Source: Miltoncostaea sp963771025
Lineage (GTDB): Bacteria > Actinomycetota > Thermoleophilia > Miltoncostaeales > Miltoncostaeaceae
DNA length: 64,000 bases
Reading direction: 5' to 3'
NCBI GenBank assembly: GCA_963771025.1
Contig: CAVYRL010000001.1
Span: forward strand, 62,001-126,000
Both the position numbers and the translations under genes were made by a program. Below are positions 1 to 7,913 of this stretch, piece after piece. Numbering within the stretch: the first letter of the stretch is position 1; the number at the start of each line of letters is the position of its first letter. The notes under the pieces were generated by a model. That model did no database searches, was not told where the DNA came from, and worked only from the letters and a program-made list of their open reading frames with translations.

Positions 1-544
1 CCGGACCGCGCCGAGGAGATCGCCGCGTTCCTCGCCGACCGCCCGTTCGACATCGTGCTGGGCTCGGTGCACTGGCTCGGCGGGCGGGGAGTTCGACCAT
101 CCGGACTTCCCGGCCTGGGACGACATGCCGGCCGAGCGGGTGTGGGGTGAGTACCTGGACGCGCTCGTCGCCGCCGCCCGGTCGGGGCTCTTCGACGTCC
201 TTGCCCATCCCGACCTGCCGAAGGTGTTCGGTCACCGCATGCCGCCGGGGCTCGACGGGCGCCTGGACGAGGCGATCGCGGCGATCGCGGCGACGGGGAT
301 CGCGATCGAGTGCTCGTCGGCCGGCTTCCGCAAGCCGATCGGTGAGCTGTACCCCGCGCCGGGACTGCTCGCGCGCCTCAACCGGGCCGGTGTGCCCGCG
401 ACGCTGGCCAGCGATGCCCACGCCCCGGAGGACGTCGCTCGTGACTACCCCACCGCGGTCGCCGCGCTGCGTGGCGCCGGGTACGAGACGATCACCCGCT
501 TCTCGCGGCGCGAGCCGACCCAGGTGCCCGTGCGATGGGGATGA
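1..544 (+). CDS. PHP-domain phosphatase, histidinol-phosphatase-like (5' end missing, frameshifted)
   Basis: C-terminal part of a PHP-family metal-dependent phosphoesterase, closest in character to the HisJ/HisK type that removes phosphate from histidinol phosphate; the substrate is inferred. Visible metal-site motifs are GSVHW (in frame 1, about base 61), AHPDLPK and SDAH. The gene starts before the window. The reading frame switches from frame 1 to frame 2 near bases 92-93: deleting one T from GTTCGACC joins the two halves as LGGRGVDHPDFPAWDD, with a V-D-H typical of the family, so an artificial one-base insertion is likely. The stop overlaps ispF by an ATGA, suggesting cotranscription. Confidence 0.75.
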   Translation, partial: RTAPRRSPRSSPTARSTSCWARCTGSAGGEFDHPDFPAWDDMPAERVWGEYLDALVAAARSGLFDVLAHPDLPKVFGHRMPPGLDGRLDEAIAAIAATGIAIECSSAGFRKPIGELYPAPGLLARLNRAGVPATLASDAHAPEDVARDYPTAVAALRGAGYETITRFSRREPTQVPVRWG

Positions 545-1005
545 GGGTCGGCAACGGCGTCGACGCCCACCGTCTGACCCCGGGCCGTCCCCTGATGCTC
601 GGCACGATCGCCATCGACCACCCCGAGGGCCTCATGGGTCACTCGGACGGCGACGTGGTGGCCCACGCGCTGTGCGACGCCCTGCTCGCGGCCGCCGGGC
701 TGCCCGACATCGGGGCTCTGTTCCCCCCCGGGGACGCCGAGTGGGAGGGCGCCTCCGGCGAGCGCCTGCTGTCGATCGTGGTGGAGCGGGTGCGCGCGAG
801 CGGCTGCACGGTGGCCAACGCCCACGCCGTCGCGATCTGCGAGCGCCCGCGCCTGGCGCCCCACCGCGCGGCCATGCAGGACGCCCTGTCGCGCATCGTG
901 GGCGCCCCGGTCACGGTCCATGCCACGACCACCGACGGCATGGGCGCGACCGGCCGGGGCGAGGGCATCGCCTGCCAGGCCGTCGCCCTCGTGGAGGCGC
1001 CGTGA
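541..1005 (+). CDS. ispF: 2-C-methyl-D-erythritol 2,4-cyclodiphosphate synthase
   Basis: Cyclises CDP-methylerythritol phosphate to the 2,4-cyclodiphosphate, fifth step of the non-mevalonate isoprenoid pathway; cytosolic homotrimer with a metal site. The N-terminal GNGVDAHRL carries the D-x-H metal ligands, HSDGDVVAHAL the next conserved stretch, and TTTDGMGATGRGEGI the C-terminal signature. 154 aa, normal for the family. Start taken at the second of two in-frame ATGs because it forms an ATGA overlap with the upstream stop; 535 is the alternative. It overlaps cysS by 4 nt, so ispF and cysS are translationally coupled; ispD is not next to it here. Confidence 0.93.
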   Translation: MRVGNGVDAHRLTPGRPLMLGTIAIDHPEGLMGHSDGDVVAHALCDALLAAAGLPDIGALFPPGDAEWEGASGERLLSIVVERVRASGCTVANAHAVAICERPRLAPHRAAMQDALSRIVGAPVTVHATTTDGMGATGRGEGIACQAVALVEAP

Positions 1006-2405
1006 GCGACGAGGTCCGCCTCCACTCGACGCTGACCAAGCGCAAGGAGCCGCTGGTGCCGAACGCCGAGGGCACGGTGCGCATCTACGTCTGCGGCCCG
1101 ACGGTGTACGGGCGCATCCACATCGGCAACGCGCGGCCCTTCGTGGTGTTCTCGGTGCTGAAGCGGTATCTGGAGCGGCGTGGGCTGCGGGTGAAGCTCG
1201 TCTCCAACCTCACCGACGTCAACGACAAGATCTACGACGCCGCAAAGGCCGAGGGCGCCTCGAGCAGGGAGCTGGCGACGCGGTACTCGGAGGCCTACAT
1301 CGCCGACACCGACCGTCTGGGTCTGGGCAGGCCGGACGCCGAGCCCCGGGTCACCGACTCGATCCCGGAGATCATCGACCTCATCGCGGAGCTGGTCGCG
1401 CGCGGGCTCGCGTATCCCTCCGAGGGCGACGTCTACTACCGCGTCGAGCGCTTCGAGGGCTACGGCCGCCTTTCGGGGCGCCGCCTGGACGAGATGGTCT
1501 CAGGAGAGCCGGGGGTCGGCAAGGAGTCGCCCCTCGACTTCGCCCTCTGGAAGGGGCGCAAGCCCGATGAGGACACCTGGTGGGAGTCGCCCTGGGGCCC
1601 CGGGCGTCCGGGGTGGCACATCGAGTGCTCCGCCATGGCCGAGAGCGCCCTCGGGCGCGACTTCGAGGTGCACGGCGGGGGCATCGACCTCATCTTCCCC
1701 CACCACGAGAACGAGATCGCCCAGTCGGAGGGGGCGCACGGCGGCCGGATGGCCCAGATCTGGATGCACAACGAGATGCTCGAGCTCGGCGACGAGAAGA
1801 TGAGCAAGAGCATCGGCAACATCGCGCCGCTGTCGGACGTGCTGGACCGCTGGCCGGCCGAGGTGGTGATCGCCTACTTCCTCACCAGTCACTACCGCTC
1901 GCGCCTGCCCTTCTCCCAGGAGCGCCTGGCGGACGCCCAGGCCGTCGTCGATCGCCTGTCCAACACCCTGCGCTCCATGGACCGCGCGATCGCGGGCGGA
2001 GAGCGCGAGGGGCACGACCCCGACCTCTCGCGCACCGTCGTCGAGGGGCGAGGGGAGTTCTTCCGCGCCCTCGACGACGACTTCGGCACCCCGGAGGCCT
2101 TCGCGTCGCTCTTCGAGATGGTGCGCGGCATCAACCGCGCCGTCGCGGCGGGGCTCGCGGGCACCGGGCAGCTGCGCGAGGCGCGCCACGAGCTGATCGA
2201 CCTCCTCGACTGCCTGGGCCTCGGAGGCATCGACCCCGGCCCCTCGGCCGCCGTCCCGGACGAGGTGATGGAGCTGGTCAACCGGCGCCAGGAGGCGCGC
2301 GCGGCCAGGGACTTCAGCGGGGCCGACACTCTCCGAGAGCGCGTTCGCGAGCTGGGTTTCGAGATCACCGACACCCCCGAGGGCCCCCGGGTCGAACCCG
2401 CGTGA
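1002..2405 (+). CDS. cysS: Cysteinyl-tRNA synthetase
   Basis: Class I aminoacyl-tRNA synthetase charging tRNA-Cys, 467 aa as usual. Visible: zinc-ligand cysteine in VCGPTVYG (C31), HIGN signature at 40-43, the C-S-A-M zinc site in WHIECSAMAE, the HHENE motif, and KMSKS at 266-270. The GTG start overlaps the ispF stop (GTGA) and the stop overlaps rlmB in the same way. The rival catalytic enzyme MshC of mycothiol synthesis is a shorter paralogue (about 410 aa); full length and the position before rlmB favour CysS. Confidence 0.95.
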   Translation: MSDEVRLHSTLTKRKEPLVPNAEGTVRIYVCGPTVYGRIHIGNARPFVVFSVLKRYLERRGLRVKLVSNLTDVNDKIYDAAKAEGASSRELATRYSEAYIADTDRLGLGRPDAEPRVTDSIPEIIDLIAELVARGLAYPSEGDVYYRVERFEGYGRLSGRRLDEMVSGEPGVGKESPLDFALWKGRKPDEDTWWESPWGPGRPGWHIECSAMAESALGRDFEVHGGGIDLIFPHHENEIAQSEGAHGGRMAQIWMHNEMLELGDEKMSKSIGNIAPLSDVLDRWPAEVVIAYFLTSHYRSRLPFSQERLADAQAVVDRLSNTLRSMDRAIAGGEREGHDPDLSRTVVEGRGEFFRALDDDFGTPEAFASLFEMVRGINRAVAAGLAGTGQLREARHELIDLLDCLGLGGIDPGPSAAVPDEVMELVNRRQEARAARDFSGADTLRERVRELGFEITDTPEGPRVEPA

Positions 2406-3124
2406 GCGCCGCGCCCCTGCGCGCTGACGGGCGCGAGGTGGTCTACGGCCGCAACCCGGTCCGCGAGCTGCTCACGGCGGGCGCGCGTGAGGTGCACCAG
2501 GTGTTCGCCCTCCCCCAGCTGGGCGGCGAGACCTGGCTCGCGGGCGTCGCGATCACCCAGAGCAACAGGGACCAGCTCGGCAAGCTCGCGGGGACCTCCG
2601 ATCACCAGGGGATCGTCGCCGTCGCCGATCCCTACCCCTACGCCGAGCCGGCGGACGTGCTGGAGCGGCCGGGGCCGGTCGTGTGCCTCGACGGCGCGCA
2701 GGATCCGCGCAACCTCGGGGCGATCGCGCGTGTCGCCGAGGGCGCGGGCGCCGCGGGCATCGTCATCTCGCGGCGCGGGAGCCCCGGGATCACGCCGACG
2801 GTGGCCAAGGCGTCGGCCGGCGCGGTCGAGCACATGGCGATCGCCCGCGTCGGCAGCATGGTGAGCTTCCTGCACGACGCGCGCGGGGGAGCCCGCCGTG
2901 TGTCGATCGGCGCGCACCCCGAGGGCGGCGAGGACTACCGCACGCTCCCCTGGGCGCGCGACGTGATCCTGGTGCTCGGCGCCGAGGGAGAGGGGCTGCG
3001 CCCGAGGGTGCGCGAGGAGTGCGACCACCTGGCTCGCATACCGATGGCCGGCCGGGTGGCGTCGCTCAACATCTCGGTCGCCTCGGGAATCCTTCTATTT
3101 GAAACGTTGCGCACGCTGAAATAA
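2402..3124 (+). CDS. rlmB: 23S rRNA 2'-O-ribose guanosine methyltransferase (TrmH/SpoU family)
   Basis: SPOUT-fold methyltransferase, 240 aa, expected to 2'-O-methylate a guanosine of 23S rRNA (Gm2251 in E. coli numbering). The N-terminal substrate-binding part opens with VYGRNPVRELL; the three knot motifs are LDGAQDPRNLGAIAR, LGAEGEGL and IPMAGRVASLNISVA. The GTG start overlaps cysS by 4 nt. The cysS-rlmB pairing is common in Gram-positive genomes. The exact target nucleotide is inferred from family membership. Confidence 0.92.
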   Translation: MSAAPLRADGREVVYGRNPVRELLTAGAREVHQVFALPQLGGETWLAGVAITQSNRDQLGKLAGTSDHQGIVAVADPYPYAEPADVLERPGPVVCLDGAQDPRNLGAIARVAEGAGAAGIVISRRGSPGITPTVAKASAGAVEHMAIARVGSMVSFLHDARGGARRVSIGAHPEGGEDYRTLPWARDVILVLGAEGEGLRPRVREECDHLARIPMAGRVASLNISVASGILLFETLRTLK

Positions 3125-3146
3125 CGCAATTTGCGGGGTTGTGACG

Positions 3147-3176
3147 TTGACGCGGCTTTGTGCGGACGATAACAAT
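3147..3176 (+). promoter_or_regulatory. Candidate promoter for the SigH-type sigma gene
   Basis: TTGACG at 3147-3152 is a good -35 box; 15-17 nt later lies GATAACAAT (3168-3176), a poor but AT-rich -10 in an otherwise GC-rich gap of 121 bp. It would start transcription about 65 nt before the sigma gene. Confidence 0.4.
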
Positions 3177-3245
3177 GCGCAACTCGTCACATCCAAACGC
3201 TTGAGTTCACCTTGAGGTTCTGAGGCTGAACCAGGGAGAAAGCCC

Positions 3246-3950
3246 ATGAGTATCGCGTTCTCACGCGCAGCAACAGCAAGCAGGGGACGCGGCGACCGGG
3301 CCGAGGGCAGCCACCCTCAACCTTGGATCGAGGTGCAGGATCGCGCCCTGATCTTTCGGGCCCGCGCGGGCGATGCGGCCGCCATGGACCGCCTGATCGA
3401 CAGGTACCGCGGTTTCGTGCGCATGAAGGCCAGCGCCTACTTCCTGGCCGGCGGCGAGAGCGAGGATCTGATCCAGGAGGGCCTGATCGGCTTCTTCAAG
3501 GCCGTCCGCGACTACCGGGTGGACCGCGAGGCGTCGTTCCGCTCGTTCGCCGAGCTCTGCGTGACGCGTCAGATCATCACCGCGATCAAGACCGCGGCGC
3601 GCAACAAGCACACGCCTCTCAACACCTACGTCTCCTTCAGCCACACACGCGCGGGCGCGAGCGGCGACCAGGAGATGTCGCTGGCCGAGGTGCTGCCGGG
3701 TGACCCGGTCGGCGACCCGGTCACCCAGGTGATCTCGTCCGAAGAGCTCCGCAGCCTGGTCGAGTGCCTCGGTGAGGCCCTTTCGGACCTGGAGAGCGGC
3801 GTGCTGACGATGTACCTCGAGGGCCGCTCCTACGAGGAGATCGCCGGCCGGCTCGACTGCACGCCGAAGACGGTCGACAACGCCCTCCAGCGGGTGAAGC
3901 GCAAGGTGCTCACCCACCTTCGCGGCCGCGAGGTGATGGACCTCCGCTGA
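3246..3950 (+). CDS. sigH: RNA polymerase sigma factor, SigH (Spo0H)-like
   Basis: Sigma-70 family factor of 234 aa. Region 2 is seen as DLIQEGLIGFFKAVRDY followed by SFRSFAELCVTRQIITAIK; region 4 ends in a helix-turn-helix, SYEEIAGRLDCTPKTVDNAL, then a basic QRVKRKV tail. The layout and the RNKHTPLN-type linker match the SigH/Spo0H group, which in Firmicutes drives post-exponential genes; in actinobacteria its regulon is unclear. The ATG is preceded by GGGAGA. It stands alone, with its own upstream gap and no anti-sigma gene beside it. Confidence 0.85.
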   Translation: MSIAFSRAATASRGRGDRAEGSHPQPWIEVQDRALIFRARAGDAAAMDRLIDRYRGFVRMKASAYFLAGGESEDLIQEGLIGFFKAVRDYRVDREASFRSFAELCVTRQIITAIKTAARNKHTPLNTYVSFSHTRAGASGDQEMSLAEVLPGDPVGDPVTQVISSEELRSLVECLGEALSDLESGVLTMYLEGRSYEEIAGRLDCTPKTVDNALQRVKRKVLTHLRGREVMDLR

Positions 3951-3974
3951 CGGTCTCGCGCGCCTGGCCGGTGC

Positions 3975-3980
3975 TATCCT
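3975..3980 (+). promoter_or_regulatory. -10 box for pspA
   Basis: TATCCT lies 36 nt before the pspA start in the 66-bp gap after the sigma gene; no convincing -35 is visible. Confidence 0.35.
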
Positions 3981-4016
3981 CGCCCGGTTCGGGGAGGCGC
4001 GAGAGGGAGCCGTGCG

Positions 4017-4769
4017 ATGGGCCTGATGGGCCGTTTCACCATGATCGTCAAGGCCAAGGCCAACAAGGCGCTCGACAACGCCGAGGACCCGCGCGAGACG
4101 CTCGACTACTCGTACGAGAAGCAGCTCGAGCTGCTCCAGAAGGTCCGTCGCGGGGTCGCCGACGTGGCCACCAGCAAGAAGCGTCTCGAGCTGCAGGCCG
4201 GAAAGCTCGAGCAGAGCGTCGAGAAGCTCGACGGCCAGGCGCGCATGGCCCTCCAGCAGAGCCGCGAGGACCTTGCCCGTGTCGCCCTGGAGCGCAAGAA
4301 GGCCGTTCAGCTGCAGCTGCAGGGCATCGACGAGCAGCGCGCAACCCTCCAGGCGGAGCAGGACAAGCTGGTGCTCGCCGAGCAGCGCCTCAGCGCCAAG
4401 GTCGAGGCCTTCCGCACCCGCAAGGAGACGGTCAAGGCGCAGTACACCGCGGCCGAGGCCCAGGCGAAGATCGGCGAGGCCTTCAGCGGCGTCTCCGAGG
4501 AGATGGCCGACGTCGGCATGGCCATCGAGCGTGCCGAGAACAAGACCGAGACCATGCGCGCCCGCGCGGGCGCGATCGATGAGCTGCTCGAGTCGGGCGC
4601 TCTCACCGATCTCGGTGACCGCCGCGACCCGCTGGATCGCGAGCTCGAGCAGATCGGCATGGCGAGCGGGGTGGACGCCGACCTCGCGCGTCTGAAAGCC
4701 GAGTTGGGGACCGGTGACGCGCCCGCGCCGCCGACCGGTCAGATCGAGGACGGGGAGAAGAGCTCGTGA
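4017..4769 (+). CDS. pspA: Phage-shock protein A / IM30 family
   Basis: Peripheral membrane-protecting protein of the PspA/Vipp1 (ESCRT-III-like) superfamily, 250 aa. The N-terminal GLMGRFTMIVKAKANKALDN is the amphipathic membrane-binding helix and anchor; the rest is long alpha-helical coiled coil rich in E, K, R and Q, ending in a flexible acidic/Pro tail. It is thought to polymerise on stressed membranes. The stop overlaps the next gene (GTGA), which encodes the PspAA partner. An alternative start is ATG 4026. No PspF or PspB/C is visible, as expected for the actinobacterial version. Confidence 0.92.
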   Translation: MGLMGRFTMIVKAKANKALDNAEDPRETLDYSYEKQLELLQKVRRGVADVATSKKRLELQAGKLEQSVEKLDGQARMALQQSREDLARVALERKKAVQLQLQGIDEQRATLQAEQDKLVLAEQRLSAKVEAFRTRKETVKAQYTAAEAQAKIGEAFSGVSEEMADVGMAIERAENKTETMRARAGAIDELLESGALTDLGDRRDPLDRELEQIGMASGVDADLARLKAELGTGDAPAPPTGQIEDGEKSS

Positions 4770-5044
4770 TCGTGCGTGTCCTGGGAGAGGGGCAGTACAA
4801 GCTCGACGCGGACGCGTTCGCGATCGCCGACCGCATCGACGACCGTGTGCAGGCCGCCGCCGACGCGGGCGACGAGGCCGCCTTCACTGCGGCGCTCGCG
4901 GAGCTGGTGGACACCATCATCGAGCGCGGGGCGCCTCTGCCCGCCGCCGACCTCCACCCGTCCGACGCCATCGTGCCCGGCCACGGCACCACGCTCGCCG
5001 AGGCGCGGGAGCTGCTCTCCTCCGAGGGGCTGATCCCCTCCTAG
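4766..5044 (+). CDS. pspAA: PspA-associated protein PspAA
   Basis: 92-residue protein starting MIVRVLGEGQYKLD, the hallmark of the PspAA domain found downstream of pspA in actinobacteria, cyanobacteria and archaea. It has a beta-rich start then a helical segment (ADRIDDRVQAAADAG) and no membrane helix. It is translationally coupled to pspA by a 4-nt overlap and is inferred to bind or tune PspA; its biochemistry is not established. Its stop codon overlaps the convergent pspAB stop within a shared CTAG. Confidence 0.85.
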   Translation: MIVRVLGEGQYKLDADAFAIADRIDDRVQAAADAGDEAAFTAALAELVDTIIERGAPLPAADLHPSDAIVPGHGTTLAEARELLSSEGLIPS

Positions 5045-5610
5045 CCGGTCGGGGAGTCCCAGACGGGGTACCAGCGCTCCAGCTCCGGCTCGAGCGGCAG
5101 CTCGTGGGTGAGCATCGACTGCACGCGCAGCTCGAGGGTGTTGTCGCGACTCTTCCCCTCGCGGGGGGCGAAGGGGTAGAAGCTGCCGCGCTTGTATCCG
5201 TAGACCAGGCTCACCGGCCCGGGCGCCCCGTCGAAGGGGAACACCGCGCAGAGCAGCTGCTCGGAGTACCCCCGCTCCTCGAGCGACTGGCTGACGACGT
5301 GGGTGGTGGTGACCAGATCGTCCAGATCCGGGTCCTCGACGATCACCCAGGAGAACCCCATGGCGTCGTCGTGGCGGCGGATCGTCGTGCCCGATTCGGC
5401 GCTGGTCGCGTTGAGCAGATCCTCGATCTCGTGCACCAGCTCGTCGAAGACGCCGGCCTCGATGGACTTGAAGCACACGGCCGCTCGTCCGGTGGTGCGC
5501 AGGTCGAGTGAGATCTCGAGGGTGATCGCCGCCTGGCCGATCGCGAAGAGCCGGTCCAGGTCGGCGCGCCGCGGCGCCTTCTGCCCACGGAGGACGTCGA
5601 AGAGGCCCAA
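5041..5610 (-). CDS. pspAB: PspA-associated protein PspAB
   Basis: 189-residue soluble protein beginning LGLFDVLRGQK, with SLDLRTTGRAAVCFK and GFSWVIVEDPDLDDLV; this matches the PspAB family, which is repeatedly linked to PspA and to the HtpX protease. Start is TTG (5608-5610), directly abutting the htpX stop, so it is the second gene of an htpX-pspAB operon that runs head-on into pspA-pspAA. Molecular role unknown; inferred part of membrane-stress response. Confidence 0.8.
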   Translation of the reverse strand: MGLFDVLRGQKAPRRADLDRLFAIGQAAITLEISLDLRTTGRAAVCFKSIEAGVFDELVHEIEDLLNATSAESGTTIRRHDDAMGFSWVIVEDPDLDDLVTTTHVVSQSLEERGYSEQLLCAVFPFDGAPGPVSLVYGYKRGSFYPFAPREGKSRDNTLELRVQSMLTHELPLEPELERWYPVWDSPTG

Positions 5611-6534
5611 CTAGAGAGTCGCCCCCGGTGAGGCGTCGAGGGTGGCCTGCATCGCCATCAGGCGCTCGATCCGCTTCTCGACCGGCGGGTGGGTGGAGAC
5701 GATGCTCGAGAGCGAGAAGCCCCGGGAGACGGCGGGGATGATGAAGAAGGCGTTCATGCCCTCGGCCGCCCGCAGGTCGGTGGTCGGGATGCGCGTCATC
5801 GTTCCGCTGATGGTCGCCAGCGCCGCCGCCAGCTGCGCCGGGGCGCCGGTCATGATCGCGGCGCCGCGATCGGCGGCGAACTCGCGGTAGCGCGAGAGGG
5901 CCCGGAGCAGCAGGAACGACAGCACATAGACGACGATCGAGGCGATCACCACGACGAAGAACACCATCGCGGTGTTGTCGCGGTTGCGCCCCCCGCCGCC
6001 CATCATCCCGCTGTAGACGCTGAACCGGACGAGCAGGCCGGCGACCGTCGCCAGGAAGCCGGCCACCGTCATCACGACGACGTCCTTGTTGACGATGTGC
6101 GACAGCTCGTGGGCGATCACGCCCTCGAGCTGTCGCGGCTCGAGCCGGTCCATGATCCCGGTGGTGACGCACACGGTCGCGGTCTTCTGGCTGTGTCCGG
6201 CAGCGAACGCGTTGGGGATGTCGGCCTGGGCGATCGCGATCTTCGGCTTCGGGATGTCGGCGAGCTGGCAGAGCCGCTCGACCATCGCGTGGAGCTCGGG
6301 CGCCTCCTCGGGCTCGGTGACCTTGGCCCTCATCGACGCGAGCGCGATCTTGTCGCCGAACAGCAGCTGCACCAGCGCGAAGCCGCCGGCGATCAGCAGC
6401 ACGAAGATCGCTCCGACGCCCGCGGCGATCAGGACCGCGATGAAGACGACATAGAGCAGGCCCAGACCGAAGAGAGTCAGGCCCATGCGGGTCGTCAGCC
6501 CTCCGTCACGTCCGTACCACCCACGTCGCGCCAC
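5611..6534 (-). CDS. htpX: Membrane zinc metalloprotease HtpX
   Basis: M48-family membrane protease for quality control of membrane proteins. Two N-terminal membrane helices (around residues 20-65), then HELSH at 142-146 as the zinc site, two more helices, and a YREFAADRG stretch giving the third zinc ligand. 307 aa from GTG at 6534, chosen because GGGGAG sits 7 nt upstream and the N-terminal ARRGWYGRDGGLTTRM looks coding; ATG at 6486 (291 aa) is the alternative with a weaker ribosome site. First gene of the operon with pspAB. Confidence 0.92.
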   Translation of the reverse strand: MARRGWYGRDGGLTTRMGLTLFGLGLLYVVFIAVLIAAGVGAIFVLLIAGGFALVQLLFGDKIALASMRAKVTEPEEAPELHAMVERLCQLADIPKPKIAIAQADIPNAFAAGHSQKTATVCVTTGIMDRLEPRQLEGVIAHELSHIVNKDVVVMTVAGFLATVAGLLVRFSVYSGMMGGGGRNRDNTAMVFFVVVIASIVVYVLSFLLLRALSRYREFAADRGAAIMTGAPAQLAAALATISGTMTRIPTTDLRAAEGMNAFFIIPAVSRGFSLSSIVSTHPPVEKRIERLMAMQATLDASPGATL

Positions 6535-6574
6535 AGCCGCACTCCCCGTCCCGTCGGTTCGAAGCCGACCCCCA

Positions 6575-6580
6575 ATGATA
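6575..6580 (-). promoter_or_regulatory. -10 box for htpX-pspAB
   Basis: TATCAT read on the minus strand, 41 nt before the htpX start; the -35 region is weak. It is divergent from the box of the next gene. Confidence 0.35.
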
Positions 6581-6597
6581 CGCCGCCGCCCCGCGAG

Positions 6598-6603
6598 TAG
6601 CCT
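6598..6603 (+). promoter_or_regulatory. -10 box giving a leaderless transcript
   Basis: TAGCCT followed 8 nt later by GTG 6612. The spacing is that of a leaderless mRNA and argues for the 6612 start over the in-frame TTG 6603 and GTG 6606. Confidence 0.4.
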
Positions 6604-6611
6604 TGGTGCCG

Positions 6612-7004
6612 GTGCAGACGTTCTCGATCCGTTGCGGCAGGTGGGCCCGCATACTCCTGGCCCCGCTTGCGCCCCGCACACCCACCGTCAGCGTTGACGA
6701 CGAGAAGGTCGCCGTCCGGATGGGCCTGATCGGCCGGGCCGACATCCCGCTCGCTCAGATCGAGGGCGTGGGTACCGTCCAGTGGCCCAAGTGGGGCGGC
6801 TTCGGCGCGCGCATCGCCCGTGGGCTGGTGGCCTTCGTCGGCCATTCCGGCACCCTGGTCCTCGTCGAGCTCACGGCTCCCCTGCGCGTCCGGGCGCCGT
6901 TGGGGTGGACCGCCTCCAGCATCGCCATCGGGGCGGAGGACGTCGAGGGCCTCATCGCCGCGATTGTCGAGGCCCGCCGCGCGGCGGGCCTCCCGGGGGC
7001 CTAG
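6612..7004 (+). CDS. Small conserved protein, possible PH-like fold
   Basis: 130 residues, no signal peptide or clear membrane helix. The middle reads as alternating beta strands (TVSVDDEKVAVRMGL, IPLAQIEGVGTV, LVLVELTAPL) and the end as a helix (AEDVEGLIAAIVEARRA), a pattern seen in bacterial PH-like domains; this fold call is inference from pattern only. It converges on, and overlaps by 4 nt, the VOC gene. Function unknown. Confidence 0.6.
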   Translation: MQTFSIRCGRWARILLAPLAPRTPTVSVDDEKVAVRMGLIGRADIPLAQIEGVGTVQWPKWGGFGARIARGLVAFVGHSGTLVLVELTAPLRVRAPLGWTASSIAIGAEDVEGLIAAIVEARRAAGLPGA

Positions 7005-7354
7005 CCGGGGGGCTGCAGGGCCACGATCTCGTTGCCGTCGGGGTCGAAGAACTGCAGCATCTTCGCCCCGCCCATGTCCTCCACCCTGCCGCGCTGCACG
7101 CCGTTCTCGCCGAGCACGCGGTGCACGGCCTCGACATCGTCCGTGCTGAGAATCACCGTCGCGCCCCCCTGGTGGGGGCGGGTCGCGAGTTCGCCCGAGA
7201 GGGCGATCACCATGTCGCCCGCCTGCAGCTCGGTCCAGTCGTTGCCCTCACGACGGATGACCTCCAGGCCCAGCACGCCGGAGTAGAAATCGATCGCCCG
7301 GTCCATGCTGCACACCTGGTAGAAGACGACGTCGACGCCGGTGAAGAGGCTCAT
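7001..7354 (-). CDS. VOC-superfamily (glyoxalase/dioxygenase fold) protein
   Basis: 117 residues with the vicinal-oxygen-chelate layout: FYQVCSMDRAIDFYSGVLGLEV at the start, a central VILSTDDVEAVHRVLGENG, and the terminal FFDPDGNEIVAL. Enzymes of this fold act on many small substrates through a divalent metal, or simply bind ligands; nothing here fixes the substrate. A single-module protein that would work as a dimer. Confidence 0.85.
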   Translation of the reverse strand: MSLFTGVDVVFYQVCSMDRAIDFYSGVLGLEVIRREGNDWTELQAGDMVIALSGELATRPHQGGATVILSTDDVEAVHRVLGENGVQRGRVEDMGGAKMLQFFDPDGNEIVALQPPG

Positions 7355-7391
7355 GCCGCGCGCCTCCTCACCGGGCCTGCTGTCGCGCTCC

Positions 7392-7793
7392 TCACCGGGC
7401 CGCCAGGCGGAGCGAGTCGTCCGCGCGGTTGGCCGCGGTGCGGCGCAGCGCGTCGGCCACAGTGAGCGCGACCCTGTAGCCGGCGTCCGACTCGGCGCCG
7501 GTCAGCAGCATGGTGCCGGCGGGGCGCCCGGAGAGGGTGCGCACCAGGCGCCGGGGGCGGTCGCAGATGATCATCATCGGCCGCTCGTCGGCGTGCAGGC
7601 TCTCGGCGAGGCCGCGCCAGTCGGTGTCCTCGTCGCGCAGGTCCAGCATCACGATGTCGCCCGAGGCGGGCGCCGGACGGTCCGGCCGCGCCTTTGCGCC
7701 CATCACCACGTAGCCCAGGCGCGTGAGGGTCTCCTCGAGGGCGCTCCGGCCGTTTCCTTCGGGTCCGAGGACCAAGATCCGCATCGACTGCAT
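7392..7793 (-). CDS. Receiver-like (CheY-fold) domain protein
   Basis: 133 residues opening MRILVLGPEGNGRSALEETL with a DIVMLDLRDED strand where a response regulator would carry its phospho-aspartate, and a later MIICDRP strand. This resembles a degenerate stand-alone receiver domain; the usual acidic pair after the first strand and the conserved lysine are not evident, so phosphorylation is doubtful. ATG at 7784 is an alternative start. It lies 120 bp from the Pro-rich repeat protein transcribed in the same direction. Confidence 0.5.
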   Translation of the reverse strand: MQSMRILVLGPEGNGRSALEETLTRLGYVVMGAKARPDRPAPASGDIVMLDLRDEDTDWRGLAESLHADERPMMIICDRPRRLVRTLSGRPAGTMLLTGAESDAGYRVALTVADALRRTAANRADDSLRLAAR

Positions 7794-7913
7794 TTGTCGT
7801 ACCCCATGTCTCGCGAAGGTTTCTGCGCGGACCGGCCCATCGAGGGCCGCGCGCGGGACGCGATATCCGGTCGGTGACGCCCTGAGGGCGCACCTCTACC
7901 GGGGGACGACGAA

